From: an uncultured Lachnospiraceae bacterium
GTDB lineage: Bacteria > Bacillota > Clostridia > Lachnospirales > Lachnospiraceae
Assembly (NCBI GenBank): GCA_947630025.1
Contig: CANRFZ010000010.1
Coordinates: 1-64,000 of the forward strand
Direction: 5' to 3'
DNA: 64,000 nt
In this document: piece after piece, positions 20,233 to 28,061 of the stretch
Position numbering within the stretch: the first letter of the stretch is position 1
Layout of the letters: each line of letters starts with the position of its first letter
The notes under the pieces: generated by a model
Database searches by the model: none
What the model was told of the DNA's origin: nothing
Seen by the model: the letters and a program-made list of their open reading frames with translations, nothing else
Translations under genes and position numbers: made by a program

Positions 20233-20748
20233 TTACAGTCTCCGCACTTCCGCGAAGCTGATTTCCACGGGCGTCTCCCTGCCGAACAGTTCCACGTTGA
20301 TCGTGGCCGTCTGCTTGCCGAAGTCGATCTTTTGCACAACGCCGATCGTGTCTTTCCACACGCCGGCCACTACCGCGATCGTGTCGCCCTCCGCGAAATC
20401 GACCGTCATATTTTCCATCTTGATGCCGAGCGGCTTCATCTCCGCTTCGGTCAGCGGCACCGGTTTGCTGCCCGGCCCGACGAATCCCGTCACGCCTCTG
20501 GTGTTCCGCACGACATACCACGTGTCGTCGTTCATCACCATGTTGATCAGGACATAGCCGGGGAACATCTTTTTCTGGACGGTTCTGCGGGCGCCGTTCT
20601 TCATCTCCAGAACGTCCTGCATCGGAACCCTGACTTCCAGAATCTCCTCCTCCAGATGCCTGTTCTCAATCGTCTTCTCTATATTGGCCTTCACCTTGTT
20701 CTCATACCCGGAATAGGTATGCACAACGTACCAATTTGCTTCCGCCAT
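20233..20748 (-). CDS. nusG: Transcription termination/antitermination factor NusG
   Basis: A 171-residue NusG. The NGN domain begins AEANWYVVHTYSGYENKVKANIEK and includes FPGYVLINMVMNDDTWYVVRNTRGVTGFVG. The KOW domain at the C-terminus has VDFAEGDTIAVVAGVWKDTIGVVQKI. It binds RNA polymerase beta prime clamp helices and modulates pausing, and can link to S10 or Rho. It follows secE by 38 bp, as in most bacteria. Its ribosome site is weak. Confidence 0.97.
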   Translation of the reverse strand: MAEANWYVVHTYSGYENKVKANIEKTIENRHLEEEILEVRVPMQDVLEMKNGARRTVQKKMFPGYVLINMVMNDDTWYVVRNTRGVTGFVGPGSKPVPLTEAEMKPLGIKMENMTVDFAEGDTIAVVAGVWKDTIGVVQKIDFGKQTATINVELFGRETPVEISFAEVRRL

Positions 20749-20786
20749 ACCAATACCATGCCTTTCCCTGTTATTGCCCGGAATTT

Positions 20787-21005
20787 CTAAAATGTGAGCT
20801 TTGTAATAAAATCAACGCCGTACTGCAGACCGAAGTCCAGCACCGTGATGATGGCTCCCACCACAACGGAAATAACGACAACCGCAATCGACTGTTTTAC
20901 AAGGGAATCTTTGTTCGGCCAAGTGATCTTCTTAAATTCGGCTTTTACGCCGTTCCAGAATCCGGAAATTTTGGACGGCCCGCCCGTTTTTACAGAATCT
21001 CCCAT
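20787..21005 (-). CDS. secE: Preprotein translocase subunit SecE
   Basis: A 72-residue SecE of the short Gram-positive type. It has a conserved amphipathic segment (FWNGVKAEFKKITWPNKDSLVKQS) followed by a single transmembrane helix (about 42-62, IAVVVISVVVGAIITVLDFGL). It clamps SecY in the translocon. The length is typical. It lies between rpmG and nusG. Confidence 0.95.
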   Translation of the reverse strand: MGDSVKTGGPSKISGFWNGVKAEFKKITWPNKDSLVKQSIAVVVISVVVGAIITVLDFGLQYGVDFITKLTF

Positions 21006-21035
21006 GTCATACTCCTTTCGCCAGACGGCAGACGA

Positions 21036-21185
21036 TTATTTCGTCTCTTTGTGCAAAGTATGTCTCCTGCAGAATCTACAATACTTCCTGATCTCCATTC
21101 TGTCGGGATGAGTTTTCTTGTCCTTCATGGTATTGTAGTTACGCTGTTTGCACTCTGTGCAAGCTAAAGTGATCTTTGTACGCAT
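21036..21185 (-). CDS. rpmG: 50S ribosomal protein L33
   Basis: A short 49-residue L33. Translation gives [19 protein letters not shown], then [27 protein letters not shown]. It keeps both zinc-binding CxxC pairs (CTEC and CRFC), so it is the C+ form. It is first in the secE-nusG transcription unit, with a GGAGG site before ATG and a consensus promoter about 100 bp upstream. A tRNA-Trp gene is sometimes found beside it in related bacteria; none was seen here. Confidence 0.95.
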   Translation of the reverse strand: MRTKITLACTECKQRNYNTMKDKKTHPDRMEIRKYCRFCRRHTLHKETK

Positions 21186-21286
21186 TGTAATACCTCCGCA
21201 TATGTTTGTGTTCAGTGTATCCCATGATCATCTCAGTCATTATTTTTGAGCATAAAAAAAAGACCTGAAACCTATCTTGTTCCAAC

Positions 21287-21315
21287 AATATATCATACGC
21301 CGCCCGTGAAGTCAA
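21287..21315 (-). promoter_or_regulatory. Sigma-A promoter of rpmG-secE-nusG-rplKA
   Basis: On the minus strand TTGACT, 17 bases, TATATT, giving an untranslated leader of about 95 bases before rpmG. It is divergent from the plus-strand promoter of the NlpC/P60 gene. Confidence 0.8.
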
Positions 21316-21356
21316 CTGTTTTTCAAAAAAACATTTCCTCTTTTCCCGATTCGTGA

Positions 21357-21362
21357 TATACT
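21357..21362 (+). promoter_or_regulatory. Probable -10 box before the NlpC/P60 gene leader
   Basis: TATACT lies 14 bases before the 5' arm of the structured leader. The -35 region 17 bases upstream (TTTCCT) is weak, so the promoter call rests mainly on position. Confidence 0.45.
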
Positions 21363-21375
21363 ATCCGCGAATACA

Positions 21376-21501
21376 ATAAGCCGTGCGAAGACAGCGGACG
21401 GAGAAACGGCTGCTGGCAGACGATTTCTCCGGAAGATGGATTCATAGGGCGAATGCCCGCGACCGAGAGGACACGGAGTGTCCGCGAGGAGCACGGCTTA
21501 T
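21376..21501 (+). promoter_or_regulatory. Structured 5' leader, candidate c-di-AMP (ydaO/yuaA-type) riboswitch
   Basis: An 11-bp perfect closing stem joins 21376-21386 (ATAAGCCGTGC) to 21491-21501. Inside are GGAGAAA (21400-21406) pairing with TTTCTCC (21424-21430), a GGGC-GAAT-GCCC hairpin (21448-21459) and a GGACAC-GGA-GTGTCC hairpin (21469-21483). The words ACGGAGAAACGG, ATAGGGCGA and CCCGCGACCGA resemble segments remembered from c-di-AMP riboswitches, which often precede SH3/NlpC wall hydrolases. A terminator hairpin follows before the start codon. The class assignment is tentative; the presence of a structured cis-element is much firmer. Confidence 0.55.
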
Positions 21502-21537
21502 CAGAGATATAAGATACTTATCCGCGAATGCGCGAGC

Positions 21538-21555
21538 AGGCGCAGGCGCCTTTTT
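21538..21555 (+). terminator. Expression-platform terminator before the NlpC/P60 gene
   Basis: GGCG (21539-21542) pairs with CGCC (21547-21550), extendable by an outer A-T pair and flanking GC pairs, and is followed by TTTTT. It lies 16 bp before the start codon, where a riboswitch-controlled terminator is expected. Confidence 0.6.
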
Positions 21556-21570
21556 ACGGGGAATTTTGGG

Positions 21571-23004
21571 ATGAACAGGTTATTGGCAAAGTACGGAAAG
21601 ATAAATCTATTGTGCGCGGCCGCCGCCCTTTTCGGCGCGGCCAGCATCATTGTAAGCGCTGCAGGCGGCACGGACACACAGACTGCCTCTGCGGACTCTC
21701 CGGCATCCGGCGCGGGCAGCAGCGCCGCCGTCTCGCAGGTCGAGGCCGCGACGGACACTTCTGTTCCGGCAGGCGGTACGGACACACAGGCCGGTACAAC
21801 GGCGTCTGCAGAGGACGATGCAGCGGAGGCTTCTGAGGCTGAAGCTGAGGCTGAGGCCGACTCCCTCTCCGCATTCCTGCACGGTGCGGGCGCGGGTTAT
21901 CCGCTGGCGCTGGGCGAAGACGACGACTCCGCCCTCTCCGACACGGCATCCGCCGACGATGGCGCGGCAGACGGCAGCAGCGAAACGGCGCAGGCTGACG
22001 GCAGCAGCGAGAACGGCGATGCGGCGCAGGAGGGCGACGATAGCAGCGAAGACGAGGACGAATACGCAGATCTCGCCATCGCCGACGTCCGCGGTTATGT
22101 CAATGTCCGTACCGAGCCCAACACCGACAGCGAGATCGTAGGAAAGTTGTATGACGGCTCCGTGGCGCATATTCTGTCGGTGGCCGGCGACGAGAACGAC
22201 TGGTTTCAGATCGTGTCCGGCAACGTGGAAGGCTATATTAAATCGGAATATTTTCTGTACGGCGACGCCGCCACCGAGGTCATCGACCAGTATGTGACTC
22301 TCTATGCCGTCGTCGCGGTGGACAGGCTGAATGTCCGCAAGGAGCCCGACATCGAATCCAAGCGCATCGGCTATATCGACCGCGGGGAACGCGCACAGAT
22401 CGTAGAAGACTGCGGCGACTGGCTCAAAGTGCAGTACGCCGGCAACGGGCAGGGCTACGTGTCCGCTCAGTATGTGACCGAAGAAGAAGAATTTATCTAC
22501 GCGAAATCCATTGAGGAGGAAGAAGCGGAGCGCAAGGCGCAGGAGGAGCTTCTGGCCAGAGCCGAAGTCTCCGAAGAACAGGCCGCGGAAAATACGACGG
22601 TGGAAACCGCCGCGCCGGACACTTCCTACGCCGACACCTCGGAGCTGCGCAGCAATATCGTCCAGTACGCCATGCAGTATCTGGGCAACAGATATGTCCA
22701 CGGCGGCCAGACGCTTGCTGGCGGTACGGACTGCTCAGGCTTCACCTGCCTGATCTACAGAGACTTTGGCTATTCCATCTCCCGGACGCCGTCGGGCCAG
22801 TTGTCCGGCGCAGGCACAAGCATCGACTATAGCCAGGCCCAGCCCGGCGACATCATCTGCTACGGCTCCGGCGGCAACTGCACCCATGTGGCGCTCTATA
22901 TCGGCGGCGGCCAGATCATCCATGCGGCCAACTCCCGCAAGGGCGTCATCATCTCCAATGCCACTTATGATACGATCATCGGCGTCAAAAACGTGATTGG
23001 GTGA
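21571..23004 (+). CDS. Secreted SH3 / NlpC-P60 cell-wall hydrolase
   Basis: A 477-residue exported endopeptidase. An N-terminal hydrophobic signal segment (INLLCAAAALFGAASIIVSAAGG, about 11-33) is followed by a long Ala/Ser/Asp/Glu-rich disordered region (about 35-165), two SH3b domains (about 168-228 with VRGYVNVRTEPNTDSEIVG; 248-306 with VDRLNVRKEPDIESKRIG), a charged linker, and a C-terminal NlpC/P60 domain (about 370-477). Catalytic residues are Cys in GGTDCSGF, His in THVALYIGGG and His in IIHAAN. Such enzymes cleave gamma-D-Glu-diamino acid stem-peptide bonds. ATG 21571 was chosen because it follows the leader terminator and directly precedes the signal peptide; upstream in-frame starts fall inside the structured RNA. 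The 3' end overlaps the convergent CapA-like gene by 20 bp. Confidence 0.92.
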   Translation: MNRLLAKYGKINLLCAAAALFGAASIIVSAAGGTDTQTASADSPASGAGSSAAVSQVEAATDTSVPAGGTDTQAGTTASAEDDAAEASEAEAEAEADSLSAFLHGAGAGYPLALGEDDDSALSDTASADDGAADGSSETAQADGSSENGDAAQEGDDSSEDEDEYADLAIADVRGYVNVRTEPNTDSEIVGKLYDGSVAHILSVAGDENDWFQIVSGNVEGYIKSEYFLYGDAATEVIDQYVTLYAVVAVDRLNVRKEPDIESKRIGYIDRGERAQIVEDCGDWLKVQYAGNGQGYVSAQYVTEEEEFIYAKSIEEEEAERKAQEELLARAEVSEEQAAENTTVETAAPDTSYADTSELRSNIVQYAMQYLGNRYVHGGQTLAGGTDCSGFTCLIYRDFGYSISRTPSGQLSGAGTSIDYSQAQPGDIICYGSGGNCTHVALYIGGGQIIHAANSRKGVIISNATYDTIIGVKNVIG

Positions 23005-24478
23005 CGTCCCGGTCTAGGATATCCTGCTTGGGCAGCGCCATATCCCCGAAGATCTCCCCGCTTTTTTCCTGCAGATAGTCCAGATGCAGCGCTACGCCGC
23101 CATAGTTCCAGATGCCGTGGCGCTGCGCCAGTTCCTCCGTATAGTCTTCCAACGCATAGACGTTGCCGAAGCGGACGGGGCCGCTGGTGTAATGGCATAC
23201 CAGAGGCAGCACGCCGGAATCCTCCCGCGTAAGCGTCACGCCTTCCTCATCCACATGAAAGACAACCCACGCCATCCCTTCCAGCATACTGAGGGCCTGT
23301 TTCTGCGTGGACACATAATTTCCCAGAGAATAATAACAGAGCGTTTCCGAGCCGTCGGCGGCGGTGATCCACTCCACCGGCTGCGGCACATGGGGATGGG
23401 TGCCGATAATCACATCCGCGCCGGCATCCGCCATCTGCTGCGCGAAATCTCTCTGATAAGAGGACGGCTCGGCGACATATTCCGTGCCCCAGTGCGGGCA
23501 GACCACGACGATATCCGCCACCTCGCGGGCCGCGCGGATGTCCTCCGGCACCTGCGGGTTCAGCGTGGTAAAGTCGATGGCGCCGGACTGCTCGTTGTAG
23601 GCGCAGAGCATATTCAGATGCCCTCTGAGCGAGGAGGGAAGCGTTTCCATATTGGGGCCGTAGGTATAGTTCAGGACGGCGAAAGTCACGCCCTCCACCG
23701 TCAGACAGGGAATGCCGTCGATCTCCGCAACACCGTCCTCCCGGACTTCTTCCATATCCTCGTCGGCAGCGGCGGTGCCTGTGTCTGTGTCAGCGTCCGT
23801 CTCTGCGGCTTCGGCGTCTGCATCCTCCGCCGTTTCTTCCTCCGCGTTGATGCCTACCATCAGGATTTCCGGATACTTCTGCCAGAACGCGCAGCAGTTT
23901 TCGATGCCCCGCATCTGCTGGTCGAAAGCATGATTGGTAGCGTGGAGCACCACATTAAAGCCCGCCGCCGCGATCGCATCACCCACCTCGGTGGGCGAAT
24001 TGAACGCCGGAAAGCCCGAGAACCCCAGCTCGTTGCCGCCCAGAATCGTCTCCTGATTGATGATCTTGACGTCCGCGCGGTCCAGATACTTCTGCATATT
24101 TTCAAACAGAAAGTTGTATTCGTAGCTGCCGTCGTCCCGCCGCCCGGTATTGACGATTCCCATGTGCATCAGGTTGTCGCCGAACGCCAGCAGCGTGACG
24201 TCGTATTCCTCGAAGACTTCTTCCTCCTCCGGCTCGGTCTCGACGGTCTCCCCTTCCACCACTGTCTGCGCATCGGGCAGCGCCCCGCTGTCCGCGCCTG
24301 TGCCCGCCGTTTCCGTTCCGGCAGCGGCGCCGTCCGTTCCCGCACCCGAAGCCCCGCCATCCGCAACCGCCGTATCCGACAGGTTTCCGGCAGGCAGCGC
24401 CCCGCCGGAGGAGCAGCCGGTCGCCGCAAGGAGCGCCGCGCACAACAGTACCGCACATATCTTTTGTAATTTTTTCAT
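22985..24478 (-). CDS. CapA-family (PGA_cap) lipoprotein
   Basis: A 497-residue lipoprotein. The signal peptide MKKLQKICAVLLCAALLAATGC ends in a lipobox with Cys22 as the lipidated residue. A low-complexity Ala/Gly/Thr/Glu linker (about 23-85) precedes a CapA/PGA-synthesis domain with VTLLAFGDNLMHMGIV, IINQETILGG, HATNHAFDQQ, VVCPHWGTEYV and IIGTHPHVPQ, the expected metal-site motifs. An extra acidic Glu/Asp/Ala/Thr insertion lies around 215-245. It is a second CapA-like protein besides the one at 17.7-18.9 kb, and both have similar motif order. ATG 24478 has GGGGAG upstream and gives a clean signal peptide; the longer reading does not. Role in capsule or wall-polymer handling is inference. 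Confidence 0.87.
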   Translation of the reverse strand: MKKLQKICAVLLCAALLAATGCSSGGALPAGNLSDTAVADGGASGAGTDGAAAGTETAGTGADSGALPDAQTVVEGETVETEPEEEEVFEEYDVTLLAFGDNLMHMGIVNTGRRDDGSYEYNFLFENMQKYLDRADVKIINQETILGGNELGFSGFPAFNSPTEVGDAIAAAGFNVVLHATNHAFDQQMRGIENCCAFWQKYPEILMVGINAEEETAEDADAEAAETDADTDTGTAAADEDMEEVREDGVAEIDGIPCLTVEGVTFAVLNYTYGPNMETLPSSLRGHLNMLCAYNEQSGAIDFTTLNPQVPEDIRAAREVADIVVVCPHWGTEYVAEPSSYQRDFAQQMADAGADVIIGTHPHVPQPVEWITAADGSETLCYYSLGNYVSTQKQALSMLEGMAWVVFHVDEEGVTLTREDSGVLPLVCHYTSGPVRFGNVYALEDYTEELAQRHGIWNYGGVALHLDYLQEKSGEIFGDMALPKQDILDRDVTQSRF

Positions 24479-24724
24479 GTTTTTTCTCCCCGTTTCCACG
24501 CCGTTTTCAGACAAAAAACAAAAAAAACGGCATTTATCCCTCAACTTTTTTGTTTTTCATACGATAATAACAATATAGGACATTTGCGGCCTTTTTTCCA
24601 CAAAAAAATTTTTTTCGACTTGATTGATTCGGAGATAGGAAGACAAAGCAGACCATTTTGACATTTTGCATAAAAAAATTTTTTAACTTTTTCATATAAT
24701 AATATAATAATAAGGAATAAGGGC

Positions 24725-24754
24725 TTGCATTTTATACCGGGATGGTGCTACAAT
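24725..24754 (+). promoter_or_regulatory. Sigma-A-like promoter before the FliD-like gene
   Basis: TTGCAT, 18 bases, TACAAT. No sigma-28 motif was found in the 24479-24847 gap, which otherwise holds A- and T-runs (24601-24720) of the kind that bend DNA and nothing else recognised. Confidence 0.6.
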
Positions 24755-24847
24755 TAGCTTAACTAATTATGCGCGGCCATGGATGGCCTGCAGGCCTATA
24801 GCCTTAGGAGCATATTCCGGGGACATCAAGGAGGAAAGGAGGGGCCT

Positions 24848-26161
24848 ATGGCATACAATAGTATTCAAAATCTGACAAATGTATACAATTTCTATATGAC
24901 GACTTATGCGCCCAAGTCCAGCACGCCTTATGATTCCCATAAGAAAAGCGAACTACGCGGCGTATACAATTCCATTGTCAAGCTGAACAAAGAATCCCCT
25001 CTGTATATTCTTGATACCAGCAGGGACTCCCGCGAGTTTGCGGTTAATGTCAAGGAGAATGCCCGCGAGCTGCGCAATACGATCGCGTCTCTAGGCGGTC
25101 TGGACGAGGACACTCTGTTAAACAAGAAAGTGGCCTACTCCAGCAATCCGAACATCGCGACGGCGGATTTTATCGGCACGCTGCCGGAGGAAGGCGAGCT
25201 TCCTTCCTATGAGATCGAGGTAAACCGTCTGGCCACTTCGCAGGTAAATTCCGGCAGATATCTGCCCGACGACGAGCCTGTGGGACTTCCCGCGGACACC
25301 TACTCTTTTGATGTGGGCATCGACGGCCTGAATTATGAATTTCAGTTCAGCATCAAGCCGAACGACACCAACCGGGATGTGGAGGAACGTCTCAGCCGCC
25401 TGATCGCCAATGCGGGCGTGGGACTGAAAGCGCAGGTCGTGTCCGGCGACGACGGCACTTCCTATTTGAGAATAGAATCCAACAGTACGGGGTTAAAGGG
25501 CAGCGAGCCCTATATCTACAGAGTTTCCGACAGCCGAACCAGTAAGTCTTCCGGAACGGTAGACTATTTCGGGTTGGATCACGTCAGCACGAAGCCGGGA
25601 AATGCGTCTTACGTGGTAAACGGCGAGGAATACACTTCCGCTTCCAACCGCGTCACGCTGGGCAAATCCTACGAGGTGACATTAAACGGCGTCGGCAGCG
25701 AGGAAGGCGAAAAAGTTTCCATCGGCCTGAAAACGGATGTGGATTCGCTGACCGAGAATGTCAGCACGCTGGTGCGCGGCTTCAACTCTTTCCTGTCGGC
25801 GGTGGCGGAATATACCGGCAACCAGCCTAAGAGCGGGCGGCTTTTCAATGAGATGAGCGGCGTTGCGCGGGTATTTGCGCGGGATCTGACGTCGATCGGA
25901 CTGAATCTGAATCTGGACGGCACGCTGGAAGTAGACAACGAGACGCTGCGCCAGACCGCCATGAGCGAGGATGCGGCGGAGGCTTTCGCGCCGCTCAAGA
26001 GTTTCACCAACGCGGTGCTGCGCAAGTCCAATCAGGTATCGTTAAACCCGATGAACTACGTCAACAACATTATCGTGGCCTACAAAAATCCGGGCAAAAA
26101 CTTTGCCAGCCCGTATATTACCAGCGCCTATAGCGGCATGATGTTCAACAGTTATTGCTGA
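24848..26161 (+). CDS. FliD-like flagellar protein
   Basis: A 437-residue protein resembling the filament cap or hook-associated protein 2. It has a flagellin/FliD-style middle (IEVNRLATSQVNSGRYLP; FDVGIDGLNYEFQFSIKPNDTNRDVEERLSRLIANAGVGLKAQVV) and a FliD C-terminal-like region (VSTLVRGFNSFLSAVAEYT, RVFARDLTSIGLNLNLDGTLEVDNETLRQTA). The first 90 residues are unlike the usual FliD N-terminus and lack the MxIRITGMYSGLDT motif of the true fliD at 42-44 kb. ATG 24848 was chosen for its AGGAGG site. It stands alone between CapA and glf genes, away from the flagellar operons. It may be a specialised filament or adhesin-like component; the function is inferred from similarity only. Confidence 0.7.
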   Translation: MAYNSIQNLTNVYNFYMTTYAPKSSTPYDSHKKSELRGVYNSIVKLNKESPLYILDTSRDSREFAVNVKENARELRNTIASLGGLDEDTLLNKKVAYSSNPNIATADFIGTLPEEGELPSYEIEVNRLATSQVNSGRYLPDDEPVGLPADTYSFDVGIDGLNYEFQFSIKPNDTNRDVEERLSRLIANAGVGLKAQVVSGDDGTSYLRIESNSTGLKGSEPYIYRVSDSRTSKSSGTVDYFGLDHVSTKPGNASYVVNGEEYTSASNRVTLGKSYEVTLNGVGSEEGEKVSIGLKTDVDSLTENVSTLVRGFNSFLSAVAEYTGNQPKSGRLFNEMSGVARVFARDLTSIGLNLNLDGTLEVDNETLRQTAMSEDAAEAFAPLKSFTNAVLRKSNQVSLNPMNYVNNIIVAYKNPGKNFASPYITSAYSGMMFNSYC

Positions 26162-26206
26162 CGATATGGTTTTTACTACGGTTTTACCACAGTTTTTAGT
26201 ACGGTT

Positions 26207-27343
26207 TTAGCATTCCTTTGCCGCGGCCTGCAGCGCTGCGGCAATTACTTTGTCCATATCATAATACCGGTACTGCCCCAGCCGTCCGCCGAAGATCACA
26301 TGGGGCGTCTCCTCGGCCAGCTTCCGGTATTCCGCGCAGAGCGCGTCGTTGCGGTCGTCGTTGACCGGATAATAGGGTTCGTCGCCCTGCCGCCATTCGG
26401 CGGGATATTCCCTGGTAATGACAGTTCCCTTCTGGGTGCCGAAATTAAAATGCTTGTGCTCGATGATGCGGGTGTAGGGCACTTCCCTCTCCGTGTAGTT
26501 GACCACCGCGTTGCCCTGATAATTGTCGCAGTCCGGCATTTCTTCCGTCTCAAACCGCAGGGAGCGGTATTCCAGATGCCCCAGCCTGTAATCAAAATAC
26601 TCGTCCAGCATTCCGGTGTAGACCACTTTCCGGTAACGGTTGCCCTGCCGGTCGACGATCTCCGTGCCGTCCTCTGTCCTGCGCTCGTCGGCAAACTCGC
26701 GGTACGACACGCCGGTGCGGATTTCCACGCCCGCTAGCATCTTGGACACCATGGCGGTATACCCGTCCACGGGGATTCCCTGATATCTGTCGTTAAAATA
26801 ATTGTTGTCGTAGACAAACCGCAGCGGCAGCCGCTTGATGATAAACGCGGGGAGCTCTCTGCAGTCGCGGCCCCACTGCTTCTCGGTGTAGCCCTTGACC
26901 AGCTTTTGGTAAACGTCCGGGCCCACGAGGGACAATGCCTGCTCCTCCAGATTCCGCGGCTTAACGATACCCAGCCCGGCGATCTGCTCCGCGATCCGCG
27001 CCTTGGCCTGTTCGGGCGTCACGACGCCCCACATTTTATGAAATGTATTCATATTAAAAGGGAGATTAAATACCTCTCCCTTATAATATGCGACCGGTGA
27101 ATTGATATAGTGGTTAAACTCCGCGAACCTGTTGACATAGTTCCATATGTCCCTGTCGGACGTATGGAAAATATGCGCGCCGTATTCATGCACTTGGATA
27201 TCCATCACGGAACGGGTGTAAATATTGCCCGCGATGTGATCCCTCCTGTCGATGACCAGCACCTTACGGCCCTGATCGGTCATCTCTCTTGCAAATACCG
27301 CGCCGAACAGTCCGGCGCCCACTATCAGATAATCGTACTGCAT
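26207..27343 (-). CDS. glf: UDP-galactopyranose mutase
   Basis: A 378-residue flavoenzyme interconverting UDP-galactopyranose and UDP-galactofuranose, the donor for galactofuranose-containing surface glycans. The N-terminal FAD-binding motif is YLIVGAGLFGAVFAREM followed by VIDRRDHIAGN. Conserved GLF segments include EYGAHIFHTSD, KGYTEKQWG, VVNYTEREVPYTRIIEHKHF and the C-terminal GRLGQYRYYDMDKVI. The length is typical. The start overlaps the stop of the small HTH gene by one base, so the two are coupled. It lies next to a glycosyltransferase island and may supply Galf for it. Confidence 0.97.
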   Translation of the reverse strand: MQYDYLIVGAGLFGAVFAREMTDQGRKVLVIDRRDHIAGNIYTRSVMDIQVHEYGAHIFHTSDRDIWNYVNRFAEFNHYINSPVAYYKGEVFNLPFNMNTFHKMWGVVTPEQAKARIAEQIAGLGIVKPRNLEEQALSLVGPDVYQKLVKGYTEKQWGRDCRELPAFIIKRLPLRFVYDNNYFNDRYQGIPVDGYTAMVSKMLAGVEIRTGVSYREFADERRTEDGTEIVDRQGNRYRKVVYTGMLDEYFDYRLGHLEYRSLRFETEEMPDCDNYQGNAVVNYTEREVPYTRIIEHKHFNFGTQKGTVITREYPAEWRQGDEPYYPVNDDRNDALCAEYRKLAEETPHVIFGGRLGQYRYYDMDKVIAAALQAAAKEC

Positions 27344-27687
27344 CAGTTTTCCTCAACCGCCTTGTACTTGTCGAGCTGCGCGTAATCCTCCATCAGCTCC
27401 AACGCTTTTCTGCGCCCGGTTTTATTCAGTTTCACATAATACTGCATAACCCGGTTCTCCATGATTCTGCCGCCCAGAATGCTTTTCTGGTTCAGCGGCG
27501 TGAAATCAACCGGGTTTAAATACAGTCTGTCACACATTTTGATCACGGTGCCATATGCCATTCCCTCGATGCCTCTGTCTAAAGCGGTGACTAAGGTCGA
27601 ATATGGAATCTCCATCTCGATCGCAAACTGTCTGACACTTTTATACTGTTTCAGTATCTCTGCTTTAAGAATTTCTGCCTTTGTCAT
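27343..27687 (-). CDS. Small HTH-type DNA-binding protein
   Basis: A 114-residue protein with a probable helix-turn-helix of the XRE type: ILKQYKSVRQFAIEMEIPYSTLVTALDRG, then TVIKMCDRLYLNPVDFTPL. The C-terminal part (about 70-114) is helical (YYVKLNKTGRRKALELMEDYAQLDKYKA). AGGAGGG precedes ATG. It is co-transcribed with glf and may autoregulate: two direct ACGAAAAAG words about 24 bp apart lie 40-75 bp upstream. Its target is unknown. Confidence 0.7.
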   Translation of the reverse strand: MTKAEILKAEILKQYKSVRQFAIEMEIPYSTLVTALDRGIEGMAYGTVIKMCDRLYLNPVDFTPLNQKSILGGRIMENRVMQYYVKLNKTGRRKALELMEDYAQLDKYKAVEEN

Positions 27688-28061
27688 ATAAGCCCTCCTG
27701 TTGTGTCATACATCATTCTGTTTTCAAGTGTCACGAAAAAGTATATCACATTTTTTACGAAAAAGGAACCACTAAAAGTCTAATTTGAACGGAATGTCGT
27801 TAATATTGTTAATTTATTCCTATTTTCCGGACTTTTTTTGGTAAAAAAGTCTAGTACTTTAGTATGACTTCATAGAAAAAAGCGCCGAAAGACCTGCTGA
27901 GGCATAGACAACCTGTGCAGGGGCGGCACCGGCAGGACTGCGGTGTATCGGGGAAAAGGCTGCCGCGCCGCGAAAGATTGTATTGTCGTACCCTGCAGAA
28001 AATGTTAATATAGATAGTAGGCGGAAACGATGCCGCGACTGACGTAAAGTGAGGGACAAAA
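27688..28061 (+). promoter_or_regulatory. Divergent intergenic region with structured leader before the glycosyltransferase island
   Basis: The left part is AT-rich and probably contains the promoters of both directions. A TATACT on the minus strand near 27740 and a weak TTGGTA-N16-TAGTAT around 27838-27865 are the best candidates. A perfect 9-bp AT-rich hairpin lies at 27830-27851. From about 27878 to 28005 the sequence turns GC-rich and can fold: CCTGC pairs with GCAGG (27892-27920), and CGGCAG with CTGCCG (27929-27964). No known riboswitch class was recognised. Confidence 0.45.

Noticed and set aside
21186-21286. tRNA-Trp gene expected near rpmG-secE in some relatives
   Set aside because: No cloverleaf or TTC-arm sequence was found in the gap.
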